Shown here: piece after piece, positions 22,001 through 35,228 of the stretch
Layout of the letters: every line of letters starts with the position of its first letter
Numbering within the stretch: the first letter of the stretch is position 1
From: Lichtheimia corymbifera B2541
Lineage: Eukaryota > Mucoromycota > Mucoromycetes > Mucorales > Lichtheimiaceae
NCBI GenBank assembly: GCA_000697475.1
Contig: JNEU01001043.1
Location: 1 to 64,000 of the forward strand
Direction of reading: 5' to 3'
Length of the DNA: 64,000 bases
Translations under genes and position numbers: made by a program
Notes under the pieces: generated by a model
Told to the model about the DNA's origin: nothing
Databases searched by the model: none
What the model saw: only the letters and a program-made list of their open reading frames with translations

Positions 22001-25000
22001 GAGCCTGTCGCTCGTCGTCATCAAGCTTGAAAATGAACTCGCTGCATAACGCGTAAAGATTGAGAGTGCCGATGCTGCCACGTAAACGCTGTCATTGGTT
22101 GACAGCCAATTGTAACGAAGCTGTTGTTGAGCGTGCCATTGTCCAGTGAAAGTAAGGGAAGTGAATGCAGTTGAAGTAGAAGAGAGAGCCCCCTTGTTTA
22201 CTCTGCCCTAGCTTGCCATTATCACCGCCTGCTTGTTACACGACTCCGCCTCATCCCCGTAATCCAGAGCACTATTTTGATCACATGATAAATGATATGA
22301 ATAAAAGAAAATCTTAAACGTTGGTTGATTGCAAGGAAAGCCTTACCTCATGAAGCTATCTTGGCATGTTCTGCAGATATTCTCCACGCCAGTAAGGACC
22401 AACACCAAATGTAGCTATTAGAATACTGTTAGTGATCCTGCATGAATGCTTTGCGATAATAGATATAGAATGATAAGATGGCAAATTAGCTTCCATGGTA
22501 ACCATGTACTGACAAGGATGGCCACGCGAAGGCTTTGCCGTCATCCTCACCCCTACGGTGCACCAAGCCGGATAACGGGGGCTGCCATTGTAAACAACAA
22601 CAGCTTCTATAGGTGCTGCTCGAGCCAACATGTTCGGTCTGATAAAAGGACACAACAGCATCCCACGCCCACAGAGGCCGACTCATAGAGCAAAAAGCAA
22701 TATACATGATCCCATATCTACCACAAGGTTACCGAGTGACAGTCTGACTTCCAACGGCTAAGGCAGTAATCATCAAATGCAATTGATAGGGCCACGATAG
22801 GGCTGACCACACTGTCGCATGTAAATCATAGCTGCCAACGATGCTTTATAAAGCACCATCCCGTTCTACCCATAGCAAAAAAACATTCGCCATATCAGCA
22901 GTTGCTGCCATCAAGCGATCTTTTTGGGTTGGCGTCATCAGAGACACATCATGCACTGCAACAAATAAATCCGGTCTTGATGAAGTAGCATCCATACAGG
23001 TACTTGAGAAATGATATCCGCCATGGCACCGATAAGAAACATTGCTCATACGATCCACCAATAAAGAGACGCCTTGCAGGTAACTGATTTGCAAAACCAT
23101 GAAAACGGTATCCTTGACAACCACAGCCAAAAAAAGATCCAATAGAGATTGCTTGCTTGCATCTGAAAAATCCACCCAAATCCAGATGTTGATATTCCAC
23201 TATCAAAGCAATAGGATCCGCCACTGATAACGGTAAGGAGACCAAATGGAGTTTGATGACACCAAAGGGCATGCGAAAAGATAGCTTAATGCAATGATGG
23301 ACTATGGATGTGCATATTACTAATTTATCTTTGAGTAATGGTAAATATACTTACCCAGAGCCATATGAAATTACATGATGCCTGATGCAACCCAGAGAGC
23401 AAAACCAGTTCCCTTCCTTCCGAGATGTCCACACAATGTCAGATTCTGATAGCCACTAGTCCAAAGGAAAGAAGTGATGCTTGATTATGAATGTCTTGAG
23501 AGATGGATAGACCTTGACATCACCAAAGTGACACCTAACATTGCTGCTTGTTGCTGGTGTGATACACCCACGAGAGGCTTGCGATGCAGAATGCTCATGA
23601 AAGCAATTGGAGGACCACCAGAGGATCAATGAATCGTTGTTGACACCAAGTAAATGGACTCTGTTGCTCATTGCTGCTTCTTGCTTGTTGCTGATATGAT
23701 CCACTGATAACAGACATGCGTTGTAGGATAGCCATCTAAAGGATTGCCGACCACCAGAACCATAGTTGGATGCGATAAGGCTTGCTGACCCCGGAAGACA
23801 TGTGAGATTGGTGTTTGTCGTTGCAGGTGATGCCCATACAAGAAAACGTCCAATACTTGGTACCGAGAACCATGAGCTCATGTAATAATTCGGATGACAT
23901 CGAAAGATCCTAAAGACCTTGCTGCTTGATGATGGTGTGGTTCACCTATAAAAGACACACAGTGTAACTAAAACATCTTCAAACCAATAAAACGATGCTT
24001 ACCAATGATAGCTGCAGTCCATGAGAAGCCAAAGCATGAGAAGAGAAAGTAGTTCGCTGAATGTCCCGCATACTATGATACAGCCGGAGGTTAGCAGGTG
24101 TTGTAGAAGAGAATGGATCATCAATTACCAATGGTAACCAAATGAATGACACCCTGTCCGCATCCAGTGGTAGCAGCATCCGTCAAAGAATCCAGAGGGC
24201 ATATGACAAGTAGCTCGCTGAATAGCCCACATAGAAGAGAAGGTTAGCAGGTGTTGAGAGAAAGGATGGATCATTAGTTACCAATGACAGCTTCATCCAT
24301 GAAAATCCCAAAGGTCCAAAAGACTAGCTTGCTGAATAGCCCATACCTATAATAAACCAGAAGGCTGGTAGGCGTTGTAGAAAAAGATCCGATCACTATT
24401 TACCAATGATAGCCATATGCTTGAAAAGCTGTTGACATCCAAATGAAGCCGATTCTTTCCAATAGTCCTGCTACGTTGACACTCGGCTTGACGATGGAAC
24501 GATGCTTGATAGGCAGATACCGTGAGAACGTCGAGTGCGATTGGTACCACCAAAGCGAGTATACTTACATGATGCAAAGGAGACCTTCAAAGGAGAGACA
24601 ACGAGAGTATATTTCTGCCCAAGACATGATGCAAATCGTGAAAGGTACTCTCAATCGAAAAGCCCAAACCAGCATCCTAGCTGCGGAGAGACGTACATTG
24701 GCTAAAAAGCCTAGATGTGAATGGCAATCGTTTTTCATAGGGAATGGAATGCAGCTTGACGATGAGTGCCTTGAGGAGATGCATGGATGACCTTGGTAAC
24801 GCCAGAAATTTCAACGCGGCTCCCATTGCTTGTTGATGATATGATCCATCCATTCGAGACGTTTACTTGAAGAGATCCATGAACGGTATGCCGATAACCA
24901 GAACCACCAGAATATGTACCAAAGATATTAAAGCTTCTCCTTGTTGCTGACATGATCAATCCAATAAGAGGCGTCTGTTTCAGGGAATCCACCAAATTGC

Positions 25001-28000
25001 GAATAATGAGAAGCACCAGGTGATGGGATAAATCTTGACATGATACCATGTATGCTGTTGCTTGTTGCTGATACAATCCATCGATTCACCTATTAAAGAT
25101 GCAGTCAGACAGTATTCCAAACCCATCGAATAATACTTGCCAGCCATAGCCGTGATCTTCCAAACTCCAAAGCGCCAAAAGACATGTAGCTCTCAGCAAT
25201 ATTCCACAACAATGATACAATAACACGTCAGTATCTTTTCTTTTAAACCACATGTCGAACATTTACCAATATCAGCGATAGGGTATGCGAATAATCCCAA
25301 TTCCAGCAAATGCATGTCGCGTGTTTCAATATGATCCACCTAAATAAAGCACAAGTTGCTAACCGTTTTTCGTAGCACTAAAAGAATACCTACATACCAA
25401 TGATGATAACGAATGGTAGCATGAGATAAGCTTTGGCCATGAATATAAACTGCTTGCAGCGGTCCATCCATGTAAGCAAGAAGCGTTTCAGAAAAAGTGC
25501 CAAAAAGCATCCGAATGATATATACCTGAACCACTACATCATCATGCAGATTTGGGACCAAAGGGTTTAAATGATATGATAAACCTGGAGACATCGATAC
25601 GAAGCTCTACGTTGCCAATGATCCACCTATAACGGATGTTGTACGTTGGTACTGAGATTTGAGGCGAGGGAACGACATCTGGTAGTCTATATTGTAATAA
25701 GTTGTGTAATCTTGGCGCCATGAAAGAAAACATACTCACTTGGAGCAGTGATATAGATACACGGATGAATGTTGTGGTAACCAGTTGCAAGTCAAAGGAA
25801 CGGTACTTGATAGCCAAAGCTGTAATGGATTGGATATGCATGACGCCAGGCAAAGATGGACTCTTTTGGATGTTACTGATACAGAGTAATCCACCGTAAG
25901 AGATGTATGGCACAATATAGTAGGTTACCGATAATACGGATCACCAGTTGATGGATAAAGCTTGCTGATGCCGAAAAGAAATAGCAGTTGTTGCTGCTTG
26001 CTCAAATGTCCCCACCCATAAGTGATAACATCGATGCTCTTCGAAGGAATTGCCAGTAACCAAGAAACCACCAGATGTCGAATAATAAGTGTTGATAATA
26101 CCAAAGGTAACGATGAAGGATACACCTACGTATAAAGCATGCACGGTAAACAATTGTCCAGACACATATATGTAACAATACTTAGCAATGGTAACTGCTA
26201 TCCCTACGGGTTCAAAGCACCATAACACGTCGCTTGCAGTGGTCCCTCTAAATATAATAGAAGACGTTTCAGCAAAGTTTTCCAAATGCATCATAATCAT
26301 ACATACCAGAAATATCCAATCATCACGCAGGCTTGGAACCAGATAGACCAACAGGATGTAAAAGTAATAATAAAAGCGCAGTGCCAACGTACTCCCCTCT
26401 AGCTCACTCCGTAGACGTGGAACAAAACGCCGAATTTACCGGTGACCCATATTGAGCCCCTCAACAGCCGACTTTGCCCCACAATGAGCCGTGGATCCCA
26501 CAACATGCTGCTCAATAGAGATATCCATCTTTCTCTCTAAAGGCAAGGAAATCAATAGCCGTAATGATGGGGCCGTGCGCACAGAGGATGCGTTTTTAAA
26601 TCCCGGAGGTCGCAACATGAGTCGCACTGTTTCCGCTAGGCAGCGTTGTTGATCGTCTCCCCTGGAGAGTACAGTACTGGACGTGCAGCTGTGATAATGA
26701 TAGTATCGCCCGAAAGAGAGTCTGTGCCATTCTATTTCTATCATCAGTGCACTTGAAGACGACAAATCCTAGATGATAGCTTTACCTTACGGTATTCCCA
26801 ATACCATTTCTTGATGCTTGCAAATAGCCTTGTATCCATCCGATCCATTATGTGCTGCTGCTGCTGTTTCATTGTAAGGCTGGTTAATTAAGTGGTCCTG
26901 CATTATAGATCCAACACCCTGCATACCATTGAGCCAACCATATAGCGTTCTTGCTCTGAGATCAATGTCGTGTTGCTGCCAGAGGTATGTACCATCATCC
27001 AACAAGTTCAGCCTACCATAAACGCAATGTGAGATAACAACCACAGCATATGCTTTTAATGCCAGCATACCCGAAAGAGGCAATGTAGAGAAGTCTCATC
27101 GTGGACAACCCGGGAAGGCATGCATACAACCCCTCGTTGGATCTTGTATAAACGAGACTACAGCAAGCGATAAACCAGCTTTAGTACCACAATGTCTGAT
27201 TTGAACTGGAGCAATGGAACGTACATGTTGTATTGGAATGGAAGCTTGAGTCATGGGTAGATCCCGTGTGTGCGTGTTGTGAAATGGCTGTAGTGGAAAG
27301 TGCCGTCATTGACCACCTGTTCAACCATTGAAGTTGGGCATTAAGGAGAGTGGAAGCGGTTAATGCGGTGTAGTGTGCCAATGGAGACAACCTTACTGTA
27401 ATTTGTAAAGTGGGAGTCAAGGAAGGTGGCGCCCCTTTTTGGTTGCTATGGCCGCCCTGGGTACAGCCACCCTTCTTACCGTTGTTGCTTATATCAATTA
27501 TATCATATACACTTTGGACAATATAGATAGCTACAGTTTGAGATTTCATATGAGCATAATCATTGTAATAAAGCTATCCGTGATTTCAATCTGAGGGATT
27601 GTCCTCTATTAGGTTTGTGTGCATCGATGGAGCTCGGCTCGTGAACTTTTGAGCAACATACGACTCCCCTTACTGAACATAGCATATAAATGATTTCATT
27701 TATTCAAGAATGATAAGACATGTGTCCTGGTTCCTGCATTATTGATAGCCAGTAACACCAAGATCCCGATAATGGGAAAGCAGGATAATTGGAGGGGGCA
27801 TATACTGGCTGCATAAACTTTGATTTTTCAGTCCTTGTGTGTCCTTGCTCCGAAAGCAGATAGACCATTTACCCCGTATCTCGCATAAGAGTATCATAAA
27901 TCCAGCATTCATGACAATATCCAATTTCATCATTATCATTATCATTATCACAGGCTTAATAAAGACGCCTTTCTTCGTTGTTGCTGCTGTTGTAGGTATC

Positions 28001-28640
28001 CGTAGTTCACATGCCTTATTCAATATAAGTATAACCCCACCATCAATTCTCAATGATAATAATCCCCTTTGCCTCCAATTCTCTTCCTTATCAATGACCT
28101 TGCATTCACATTGCCATATATTGAGATATATCATTCTCCCGTAAATCGACTCCCATTGTCTCTTCGTCATGAGCTCCTCTCGTAATCCCCATTTAAATGA
28201 TAATTACTCTCCATGGTTTCTAATGGTGATCCTTTATATGAATTGATATAAAATGGGTGTTGTATGCTAACGTATGCCAACAATGGGATATCAAAAGGAA
28301 GAGAGCTATCCGACCAGTGAACTAAAATGGTAGGATTTGGTTATTTTTCCAATTGAATGAGAAAAACAAGCAGGGTGTCTTACCTTTCCATGCCCTTGAC
28401 TATCACGATCCTTAATCATCCTTTGGAAACTCCCATCGATTCATTCAGTGCCTGGGTGCTGATACTTTTGCCATCCAATCCTGCGTCGTCGCCTCATCTT
28501 CAAAACCTTGCTCGTCCAAGACATGTCGTTGACCAAGTGTTGGCTCTTTCGAAAACCGTATTCAATGACTTGTTTATCCATGATCACATTCCTCTGTTCT
28601 TACCATCAGGCACCTGCTCATCATCACGATACTGTTCCTG
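19080..28640 (-). CDS. Interleaved-family block 2: very intron-rich repeat-containing gene, unknown function
   Basis: The longest member, read from about 28.6 down to 19.1 kb. Order of recognisable exons: a 5' segment with ALNESMG and KVIDKEENWRQ (28.4-28.0 kb); a hydrophobic entry and lumenal-looking part with LKAYAVVVISHCVYG and LWQQHDIDLRARTLYGWLNG (27.0 kb); KCTDDRN-like sequence (26.75 kb); many short exons with a WIxSATS module (26.4-22.9 kb); TMAATIFLSP...PPIYQ (21.95 kb); and VSNGTLVQDV (21.1 kb). It closes with FSWRQMAWMIRRYQEQW and FVSSYSMRCQ (20.9 kb), and GWIIRRYQRH near 19.95 kb. Introns are supported by donors, for example 21850-21788, 63 nt with a ctaac branch site and the same position as in blocks 3 and 9. 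Frame changes between neighbouring exons suggest that parts are damaged. The protein may be secreted or membrane-bound; there is no named domain. Confidence 0.4.
22850..26400 (-). repeat. Tandem exon-intron modules encoding WIxSATS repeats
   Basis: Units of roughly 120-160 bp recur on the minus strand. Each carries a donor shown on the plus strand as ttaccaatg (for example at 23999, 24125, 24278 and 24400) and a coding segment reading like WIVSATSNSIHIVGV followed by SGGSGYR or SGASGYRQFG. Spacing of the four listed copies is 126, 153 and 122 bp. Similar units continue around 30.0-30.6 kb in block 3. The repeated residue pattern is about 40-45 aa long and looks beta-rich, perhaps propeller-like; that fold is a guess. 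Confidence 0.55.
26090..27870 (-). repeat. Segmental duplication, copy 1
   Basis: This interval matches 30480-32230 along its length. For example both contain the plus-strand strings ttgctgccagaggtatgta and ataaacgcaatgtgagataa, and the order and spacing of coding segments and non-coding flanks agree. By eye identity is of the order of 85-90 percent with small indels. It covers the 5' exons of block 2 and sequence upstream of them, so the duplication includes promoter-side DNA. Confidence 0.75.
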
Positions 28641-28739
28641 ACCGGTAAACCCCATTGTGCTGGCATCGATATTCTCGAAAACTGGAATACGGATTGGAAT
28701 GGCTCGCATCTGCTGTATACATCCATGCCATATGTCCCA

Positions 28740-31700
28740 AAAAAAGACCTACCCAATGATATCAAAAGTAAATATCATTCCTTTGTTTGAAACATACCAT
28801 TCCATCTCCTTTATTTACCTTGAGAAATGGGTTGTATCATAGCTTAAAGCATTCTGTACAAGTGTGCCGTTGGATACCGGTGAGTGAAGAAAAGGTGATG
28901 GCCAATGCAAGATATAGCTTTTGTGTGATAGATAGAGCTGATCGACATGCTGCTGTGGTATCAAGCAAGAAAAACGCCTTTTGAAACTGATTTGCCGTTG
29001 TAAGCGATCCATGACATGTAACCCGCACAGGAAAGCACGCCTTGAACACCGGGTTGAATGTGGATAACTGATTTCATGGGGTGTTGTTCACCGTGTCCAC
29101 AGTTGGTCTTGCGCAATAGCGAGAGAGTGGGTCAAGGTTGAAAGAAATATAGCTCGTGTAGATACCTGGGTGCCTCTCGAGCATGTATATGATCCATAGT
29201 TGTAAAATCCTTTGTTCAAATCAATAAGCCGCCGTACGCATTCATCCTTGACGACGTGCATCCATAACTCCCATACAGTGATAGAAGTAACCATGCCTCC
29301 TTTTCCATGCTCAGCCTTACACTTTGGGTTGTGAAGATTGCTTTTATCGACGCATACTTGGTAATAGGTATCAATGGCACCATCCACATTGAGCATCATG
29401 TTGTACGATCCCACTAAACAATATATATCGTTAACATCTATCACCTCCCAAGTACAACCATCCATTCGCTTTTTACCTTGATAGATGGGTGGATCACTGT
29501 CTGGATAATGTCGAGTGTGTAGAAACGAAGCTGGTGAATGCTTGGCCAAGGTTGTTATTGGAGATAAGAATACGGTTGCTGCCATCATCAACAAGCTGTA
29601 GTATAACACAAGGGAAAGAACCTTTTGCTGGTGGTCATCAAACTTGAAAAAGAACTCGTTGCGTAACGCGTAAAGATTGAGAGTGCCGATGGTGCAAGCC
29701 AAGCACAGGCGGTGGTAAGGGCAGCATGGTCTTCCCAAGACAGTACACGATGCAATAACAACCTTGACGTTCCAGTGATATAACCGCCGAAAGCCTTCTT
29801 GATCCTGTCATTATATATCTTCCATTGTAAGTGCACGTGCATGCGACACATCCCATATTGAACACTTCTACCTTGTGGAACTTCTCAATAACCTTCTTCC
29901 TTCAAAAAAGAACAGTATCTCCATTCCATCCATATTGTGCTCCTGCTGTTCCATTGTAAAGCTTGTTAATTGATGGCACCTTTATATCCAATGCTATACA
30001 TACCAATGATTTTTTCAAAGAAAAGGAGCGATACTTGACGAAATGCCTTGAGCGATGGATAAATCTTGATAGCACCAAAAAGGCACGTAGCATTGTTGCC
30101 TGCTGCTGATGTGACACACCCGTAAGATAAGTGCGCTGCTGGATGCTCTTGAAACCAATTGTCCAATAACCAGAACCACCAGAGATCAAATGCTTGCGAC
30201 ATCAAAAGATATACAAGTTCCTCCTTGTTACAGATGTGATCAACCGATAAGAAGGATGTGCACCGAATTGCCGATAACCAGAAGCACCAGATAATGGGAT
30301 AAAGCTTGATATGACACCAACGATATGGATGCTGTTGCTTGTTGCTGATACAATCCACTCACACGAGGCGTGCATTGGCTGACACTCTTCAGAGAAATCG
30401 GCATTGCTTGGTAACCAACCACAAGAAATGGAATGAAGATGGACGACACCAAAAGATATACACACTGTACCCCGCGGCTGACATGGTTCACCTACATATT
30501 AAAGATGCACGGTAAACGAAGTTTTCCAAACCCCCTCCAACGATACTTATCAATCATAGACGTGATCGTGTAAGCTCCAAAGCACCCAAAATCAAGTAGC
30601 TCCCTGCAGTGGTCGCTCTAAATAATACCAGACGTTTCAGTAAAGTTTTCCAGAAATCATCATAATCATACATACCTGAATCACCCAGTCATCACGCAGG
30701 CTTGGGATAATAATAAAAGCGCACAGCCAAGGAATGAAGCACCCGCACTGCCTTCTAGCCTCCCGAAGGAACGTGGCATCAAAACGCCGGTTTTAGGTGA
30801 TCCATAGGAGCCCCTCCCCAGCTGACTTATCAACCACTTGCCGTGGGTCCAGCCACGTTGCCATGAAGATAACCACCATCTCTTCAAGTCGAGTAAAGTA
30901 TAGCCCTGCAATGGGTGGAGCATATACTTTGTTCTCCAATAACGACCAGGGGATGCATTTTTAAACCGAGGTCACACCATGAGTCGAACATGATTTCCGC
31001 TAACGCGCGATGGCCTTCCCCCTTAAGACAGTACACTCCATCCCTTGACGTGCTGCTGTGATAATATCGCCGAAAGAGAGTCTGTGCCATTCTATTTCTT
31101 TCATCAGTGCATTTGAAGGTGACAAATCCTAAAATGATCACATTACCTTCTGGTATTCCAAATACCATTTCTTGATGCTTGCAAATAACCTTGTATCCTT
31201 CCGATCCAGTATGTGCTGCTGCTGTTTCATTGTAAGGGTGGTTAATTAAATGATCCTGCATCCTGCATTATAGATCCAACACCCTGCATACGTACCATTG
31301 AGCCAACCATATAATGTTCTTGCTTTGAGATCAGTATCATGTTGCTGCCAGAGGTATGTACCATCATCCAACAAGTCCAGCCAACCATAAACGCAATGTG
31401 AGATAACAAGTAAAACCAACCCACACGCTTTTGTTGTCAGCATACCCAAAAGAGGCAATGTAAAAAAGTCTTGAGAACTCTCCTTGTGGACAACCCGGGA
31501 AGGAATGCACGCAACGACTCATTGGAGCTTGCATAAAGAAGACTACAGCAAACGATAGACCAGCTTCAGTACCACAATGTTTAATTTGGAATGGGGCAAT
31601 GGAGCGTACATGTATTGGAATGGAAGCTTGGGTTAAAGGATAGATTCCGCGTGTGCTTGTTGTTAAATGGCTATGGTAGAAAGTGTCGTCATTGACCACC

Positions 31701-32230
31701 TGTTCACCCATTGAAGTTGGGCATTAAGGAGAGTGGAAGCAGTTAACGCGCTGTAATGTGTAAATGGAGACAACCTGACCGTAATTTGTAAAGTGGGAGT
31801 GAAGGAAGGTGGCCCTCTTTTTCGTTGCTATGGTCGCCCTGGATACAGCTACCCTGATTCTCGTGAACATGCACATACAGCCATATACTATACACTTTGG
31901 TCAATATAGATAGCTGCAACCCGAGATTTCATATGAGCATAATCATTTTAATAAAGGTATCCATGATTTGAATGTGGGGAATTGGCCTTTTTTGGGTTTG
32001 TGTGCATGATTGCTGCTCGACTGATTGACTTTTATAACGAACATACGACGATTTCATCTATTCAAGTATGCTAAGAACGCAAAAGAAATAGCGGATCCTC
32101 TCTGCATTGATATTACATCAAGATCCCGATAATGGGTAATCAAGGGGCGTACACGGGCTGCATGAATGTTGCATGTTAGTTCGCTCCGAACGTAGATAGA
32201 CCATCTACCCCTTTTCTCACATAAGAGAAT
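28740..32230 (-). CDS. Interleaved-family block 3: duplicate of block 2, shorter
   Basis: Read from 32.2 down to 28.7 kb it repeats block 2 in the same order. It has LLDDGTYLWQQHDTDLKART (31.35 kb), MAQTLFRRYYHS (31.05 kb) and WIVSATSNSIHIVGV modules (30.4-30.0 kb). TTLAKHSPASFLHTRHYPD (29.55 kb) follows, then a 63-nt intron at 29476-29414 and KAEHGKGGMVTSITVWELW (29.3 kb). Last come SNGTLVQNALSYDTTHFS (28.85 kb) and a terminal exon FFWDIWHGCIQQMRAIPIRI. It has far fewer WIxSATS units than block 2. Frames shift between adjacent conserved pieces, so it is either incompletely resolved or a pseudogene. No function is recognised. Confidence 0.4.
30480..32230 (-). repeat. Segmental duplication, copy 2
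   Basis: Partner of 26090-27870 in the same orientation about 4.4 kb away. Even the far upstream, apparently non-coding part is conserved, including gatttcatatgagcataatc and caagatcccgataatggg. Copy 2 has a small tandem insertion (cctgcatcctgcatta) near 31255. Confidence 0.75.
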
Positions 32231-32554
32231 TCCGGATCATTCAAATATGCTATGCTATGTATCATAAAGAAGCGACTGTGCCAATATCTATCACCATCAT
32301 CATCCTCTTCATCATCATCGTGCTATGACAACGCGTCAGAGGTCAAGTCCAGCCGAAGGTTCATCCAACATAGTACCTGGTTCCTCTCAGTGGTGTCATT
32401 ATGTAGTGGAATGGAGGGGGGGTGTGACGAAAAATGTTGGGTGAAAAAGGTCGAAGAGTGAAAGCGCCAAAGTTTACCTTGCCTACCTCTTGTGGCGTTA
32501 CACCAACTCCACATTGCATACATGTTTTATCACTCGTTACTTTTTGATGAGCAT

Positions 32555-33876
32555 TTATTTATCACTCACTTCCAGCACGAACAGATCCTTATACATAAAA
32601 GCCATATCTCTAGCTTTTAATATATTGAATCGATATGCACGGTCACTGATTCCAGCAATTCTAAACCCATCAAATGTCTCATACTTGATATCTCTGATAT
32701 AATAGTTCAGTGCTATCAAGAAAGTCTTCCAAACCGCAACTGGGTCGGCCATCCTAGGAATATTGATCTGCAGCATGCCAAGCACTCCATATACATAATC
32801 CGCTGGATCCTTACAAATTCTAGTGGATTGACCAAATGATTTAACTAGAAAGTAAAGTCACGTGGGCTCCTCTCCTTCCTTATACGCAGGGTGTTGGAAT
32901 TCCGAGCTTTCCGTATATTAGAGATCAAACTGACCACCGTGCGCCCCTTGCTGTAGTAAGCTCCAGTCCCCCTTTTGTGAGATAGTCCATCATGGATGAC
33001 GTTGGCAAACCAATGGTATAAATGATAAATGGTCATTGTGTCGTTTTCTTTGTCTCGACACATTCCTGCTTCGGCAATAAGACGAACATCTCCAAAAGGT
33101 AGAGCCATCTCCTGCCAGGTCCATACACGTTCCCACCATTTACTTTGGAATAGCTGGATGAGAAGATCATAGAATTCTGAGTATTCATGAAGAGTGTAGT
33201 AGGTGATGTCGAGAGGCTCATTTTCGGTTTGGAAAGTTGTGTGCATTCTGCGCCATACTGCATGAATATATGATATCAAACCAGGTTCACAATCGATCAT
33301 GGCAATGCATTCAAGACAACAAGCATAAATATTGCCCATAATACCCAATGGCGTATCGGTGCGTGCACACAAAATGTCAATCCACCAATAACTGTCAGGG
33401 CGATCCTTGAGCAAACCAAGTAGTGTACTACGTTTTTCTGGTCGCATGAAAACAGGTTCTACTGGTTGTCCATTTTCGTCATTCACGTATTCGCCGATAT
33501 CATTCCAGAGATGTTGTCGACTGCGTTTTGAGATCCCCCAAAGGTGCGACAACGCGTAATAAAAAGATGGGATAGTTTCTGCTTCATTAACTCTTCTGAT
33601 CATACGTTGTCGGTGGCGTACGTCATCAGAAGGTCGTATAATCTGCATCTTCTCATCTCCATTCTTCGGCACATAGAGCAACAAAAAATGAGGATCGGCT
33701 AGGAGTGCGCCAAGTCCATTTTCAAAAAACCGTTTAATGTGGTTGCCATGGTCACGTTTTAACTTGATGTTGATCTATGTATCAAGAGCCTTGTTACCAT
33801 CATGTCAAGTATACTAGATTATTTGGCACCTTCATACCTTGCAAGTGTTGCTGTAGCTGACAGTGTCGCATGTCAT
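32555..33876 (-). pseudogene. HET-like gene, copy D, with one frameshift
   Basis: Exon 1 is 33876-33838 (MTCDTVSYSNTCK); a 63-nt intron (33837-33775) follows, then a long exon from 33774. Motifs: YYALSHLWG, WWIDILCARTDTPL with IMGNIYACC, WWERVWTWQEMALP, CKDPADYVYGVLG and INIPRMADP. The frame breaks near 32845: SPRDF leads to FTF and a stop, while FLVKSFGQSTRICKDPADYV continues in another frame. Adding one T in the run gactttactttc would restore the relatives' reading (F-Y-x-L). The second intron of other copies is not obvious here and may be lost. The rest is undamaged, so this is a young pseudogene or a single-base sequence error. Confidence 0.75.
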
Positions 33877-35228
33877 ACTAAATTAGAAAGAGAAGGAGGT
33901 GGATTGGAATTGAGATAGTGCGCTTACCTAAATCAACTGTTTAAACATGTCTGGTTTTTAAAGCGACTCATCGTCTCTCACTAAAAAGGGCGGGGTTGTG
34001 GTATGTCGCACTGCATACAAATGGTAACCCCTCGTAAAGTATGTATTGCAGTCAAAACAAACAATGACCAAGCCTGAGCCCAACGAGCATCAAGATTTTA
34101 CAGCCTCAAAAGAGAAATGAAAACGTTGACATGTATGACCTAGCTACTATTCAACAACCCATCAAGAATTCTAGCTAACATGGTGCAAACATGCAACCAA
34201 TCGATGCATCCATTGTGGACCTGGAAGAAGTGGGAAGCGTAAGTAGGAAGTCAAACTTCGGAAGAGAACCCGGTTTTCCGAGATCATTGATGTGGTCCGT
34301 CACAGCTAGGGACACAGGAGTACATAACGATTCATTCAGATTCAACAACTACGAAAGCTATTATGATACGCTTTGATACACTCATTTAGCGAGAAACGGG
34401 TCTATGTAACATGATATTGTCTTGGTGTTCCCAGCTCTCCTTGCCCCGACACCTTCTTCATACCCACTTCATGGCAATTTTATAATATCTCCTCATCCTT
34501 ACCTTCATTCACTCACCTCATTTTCTGTCAAACAATGATAAAAATACTACCTCACCAACCTTGCACATACAAGATGATAGGATGGAAGCAATGCTCAAAA
34601 TGCTGAATCTATTTTCCAGCTAATGGGAGTCGAAGAAGAAGACATGATGAAAAAACAAAGTAGAATAAGGCATCATTTGGAGCCAACTATATAGTATCAT
34701 TGTGCTATTATAATATCCTTAGTTGCTATTATCATAGACATGTGTGCATTGGCTCGAGTATTCAATATCATCCATTCAAGGCTCCAGAACACCCTTATAT
34801 ATAAGACTCGCTCATCAACGCCATTTAATTCAGCCGCAACCAATTGTCATGATCCTTTTTGGCTGGCGACGTGCAAGTAACCATAGCAACATATCAGGAT
34901 CCGTCATGTATAACTGCACTTGCGTTATCCATTACAAGACCGATACGTACGTCGACTGAAAGTTCCATGTGATTGATGCTGCTGATACATATGCTTTCTT
35001 TTCTATTCGCTTATTGGGGAGATCGTGGTTTGTGTAGGTCGTGTATATTGGTGGTGTCATAAAATGTATCCTTCAAATAGCCTATCATCGTGTCGTATGC
35101 TTGTATGTAATCATTATCCCTATTCCAATCGACCCAATCTTGGTGATCAATATCCTGGATGAGTATAGCACACCGTATTGTAGGATGCAATGCTATTTTT
35201 ATTCTTCTTTACAATGAGAATAAGGGTT
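33877..35228. other. Intergenic stretch with no recognised gene
   Basis: Short frames at 34191-34376 and 34744-34959 (plus strand) show no motif. Sequence near 34780-34930 has the general look of interleaved-family exons, but I cannot align it to another block. The right end should contain the 3' UTR of the F-box gene at 35.2 kb. Confidence 0.3.

Noticed and set aside
27839..28144. Plus-strand 101-codon frame with an Ile-rich segment
   Set aside because: The minus strand in the same place (KVIDKEENWRQ) is the part conserved with the 61-kb copy, so the plus-strand frame is likely a by-product of ATC/ATT repeats.
32290..32330. CAT/ATC simple-repeat cluster
   Set aside because: Short imperfect trinucleotide tract of a kind common across the window; no further structure.
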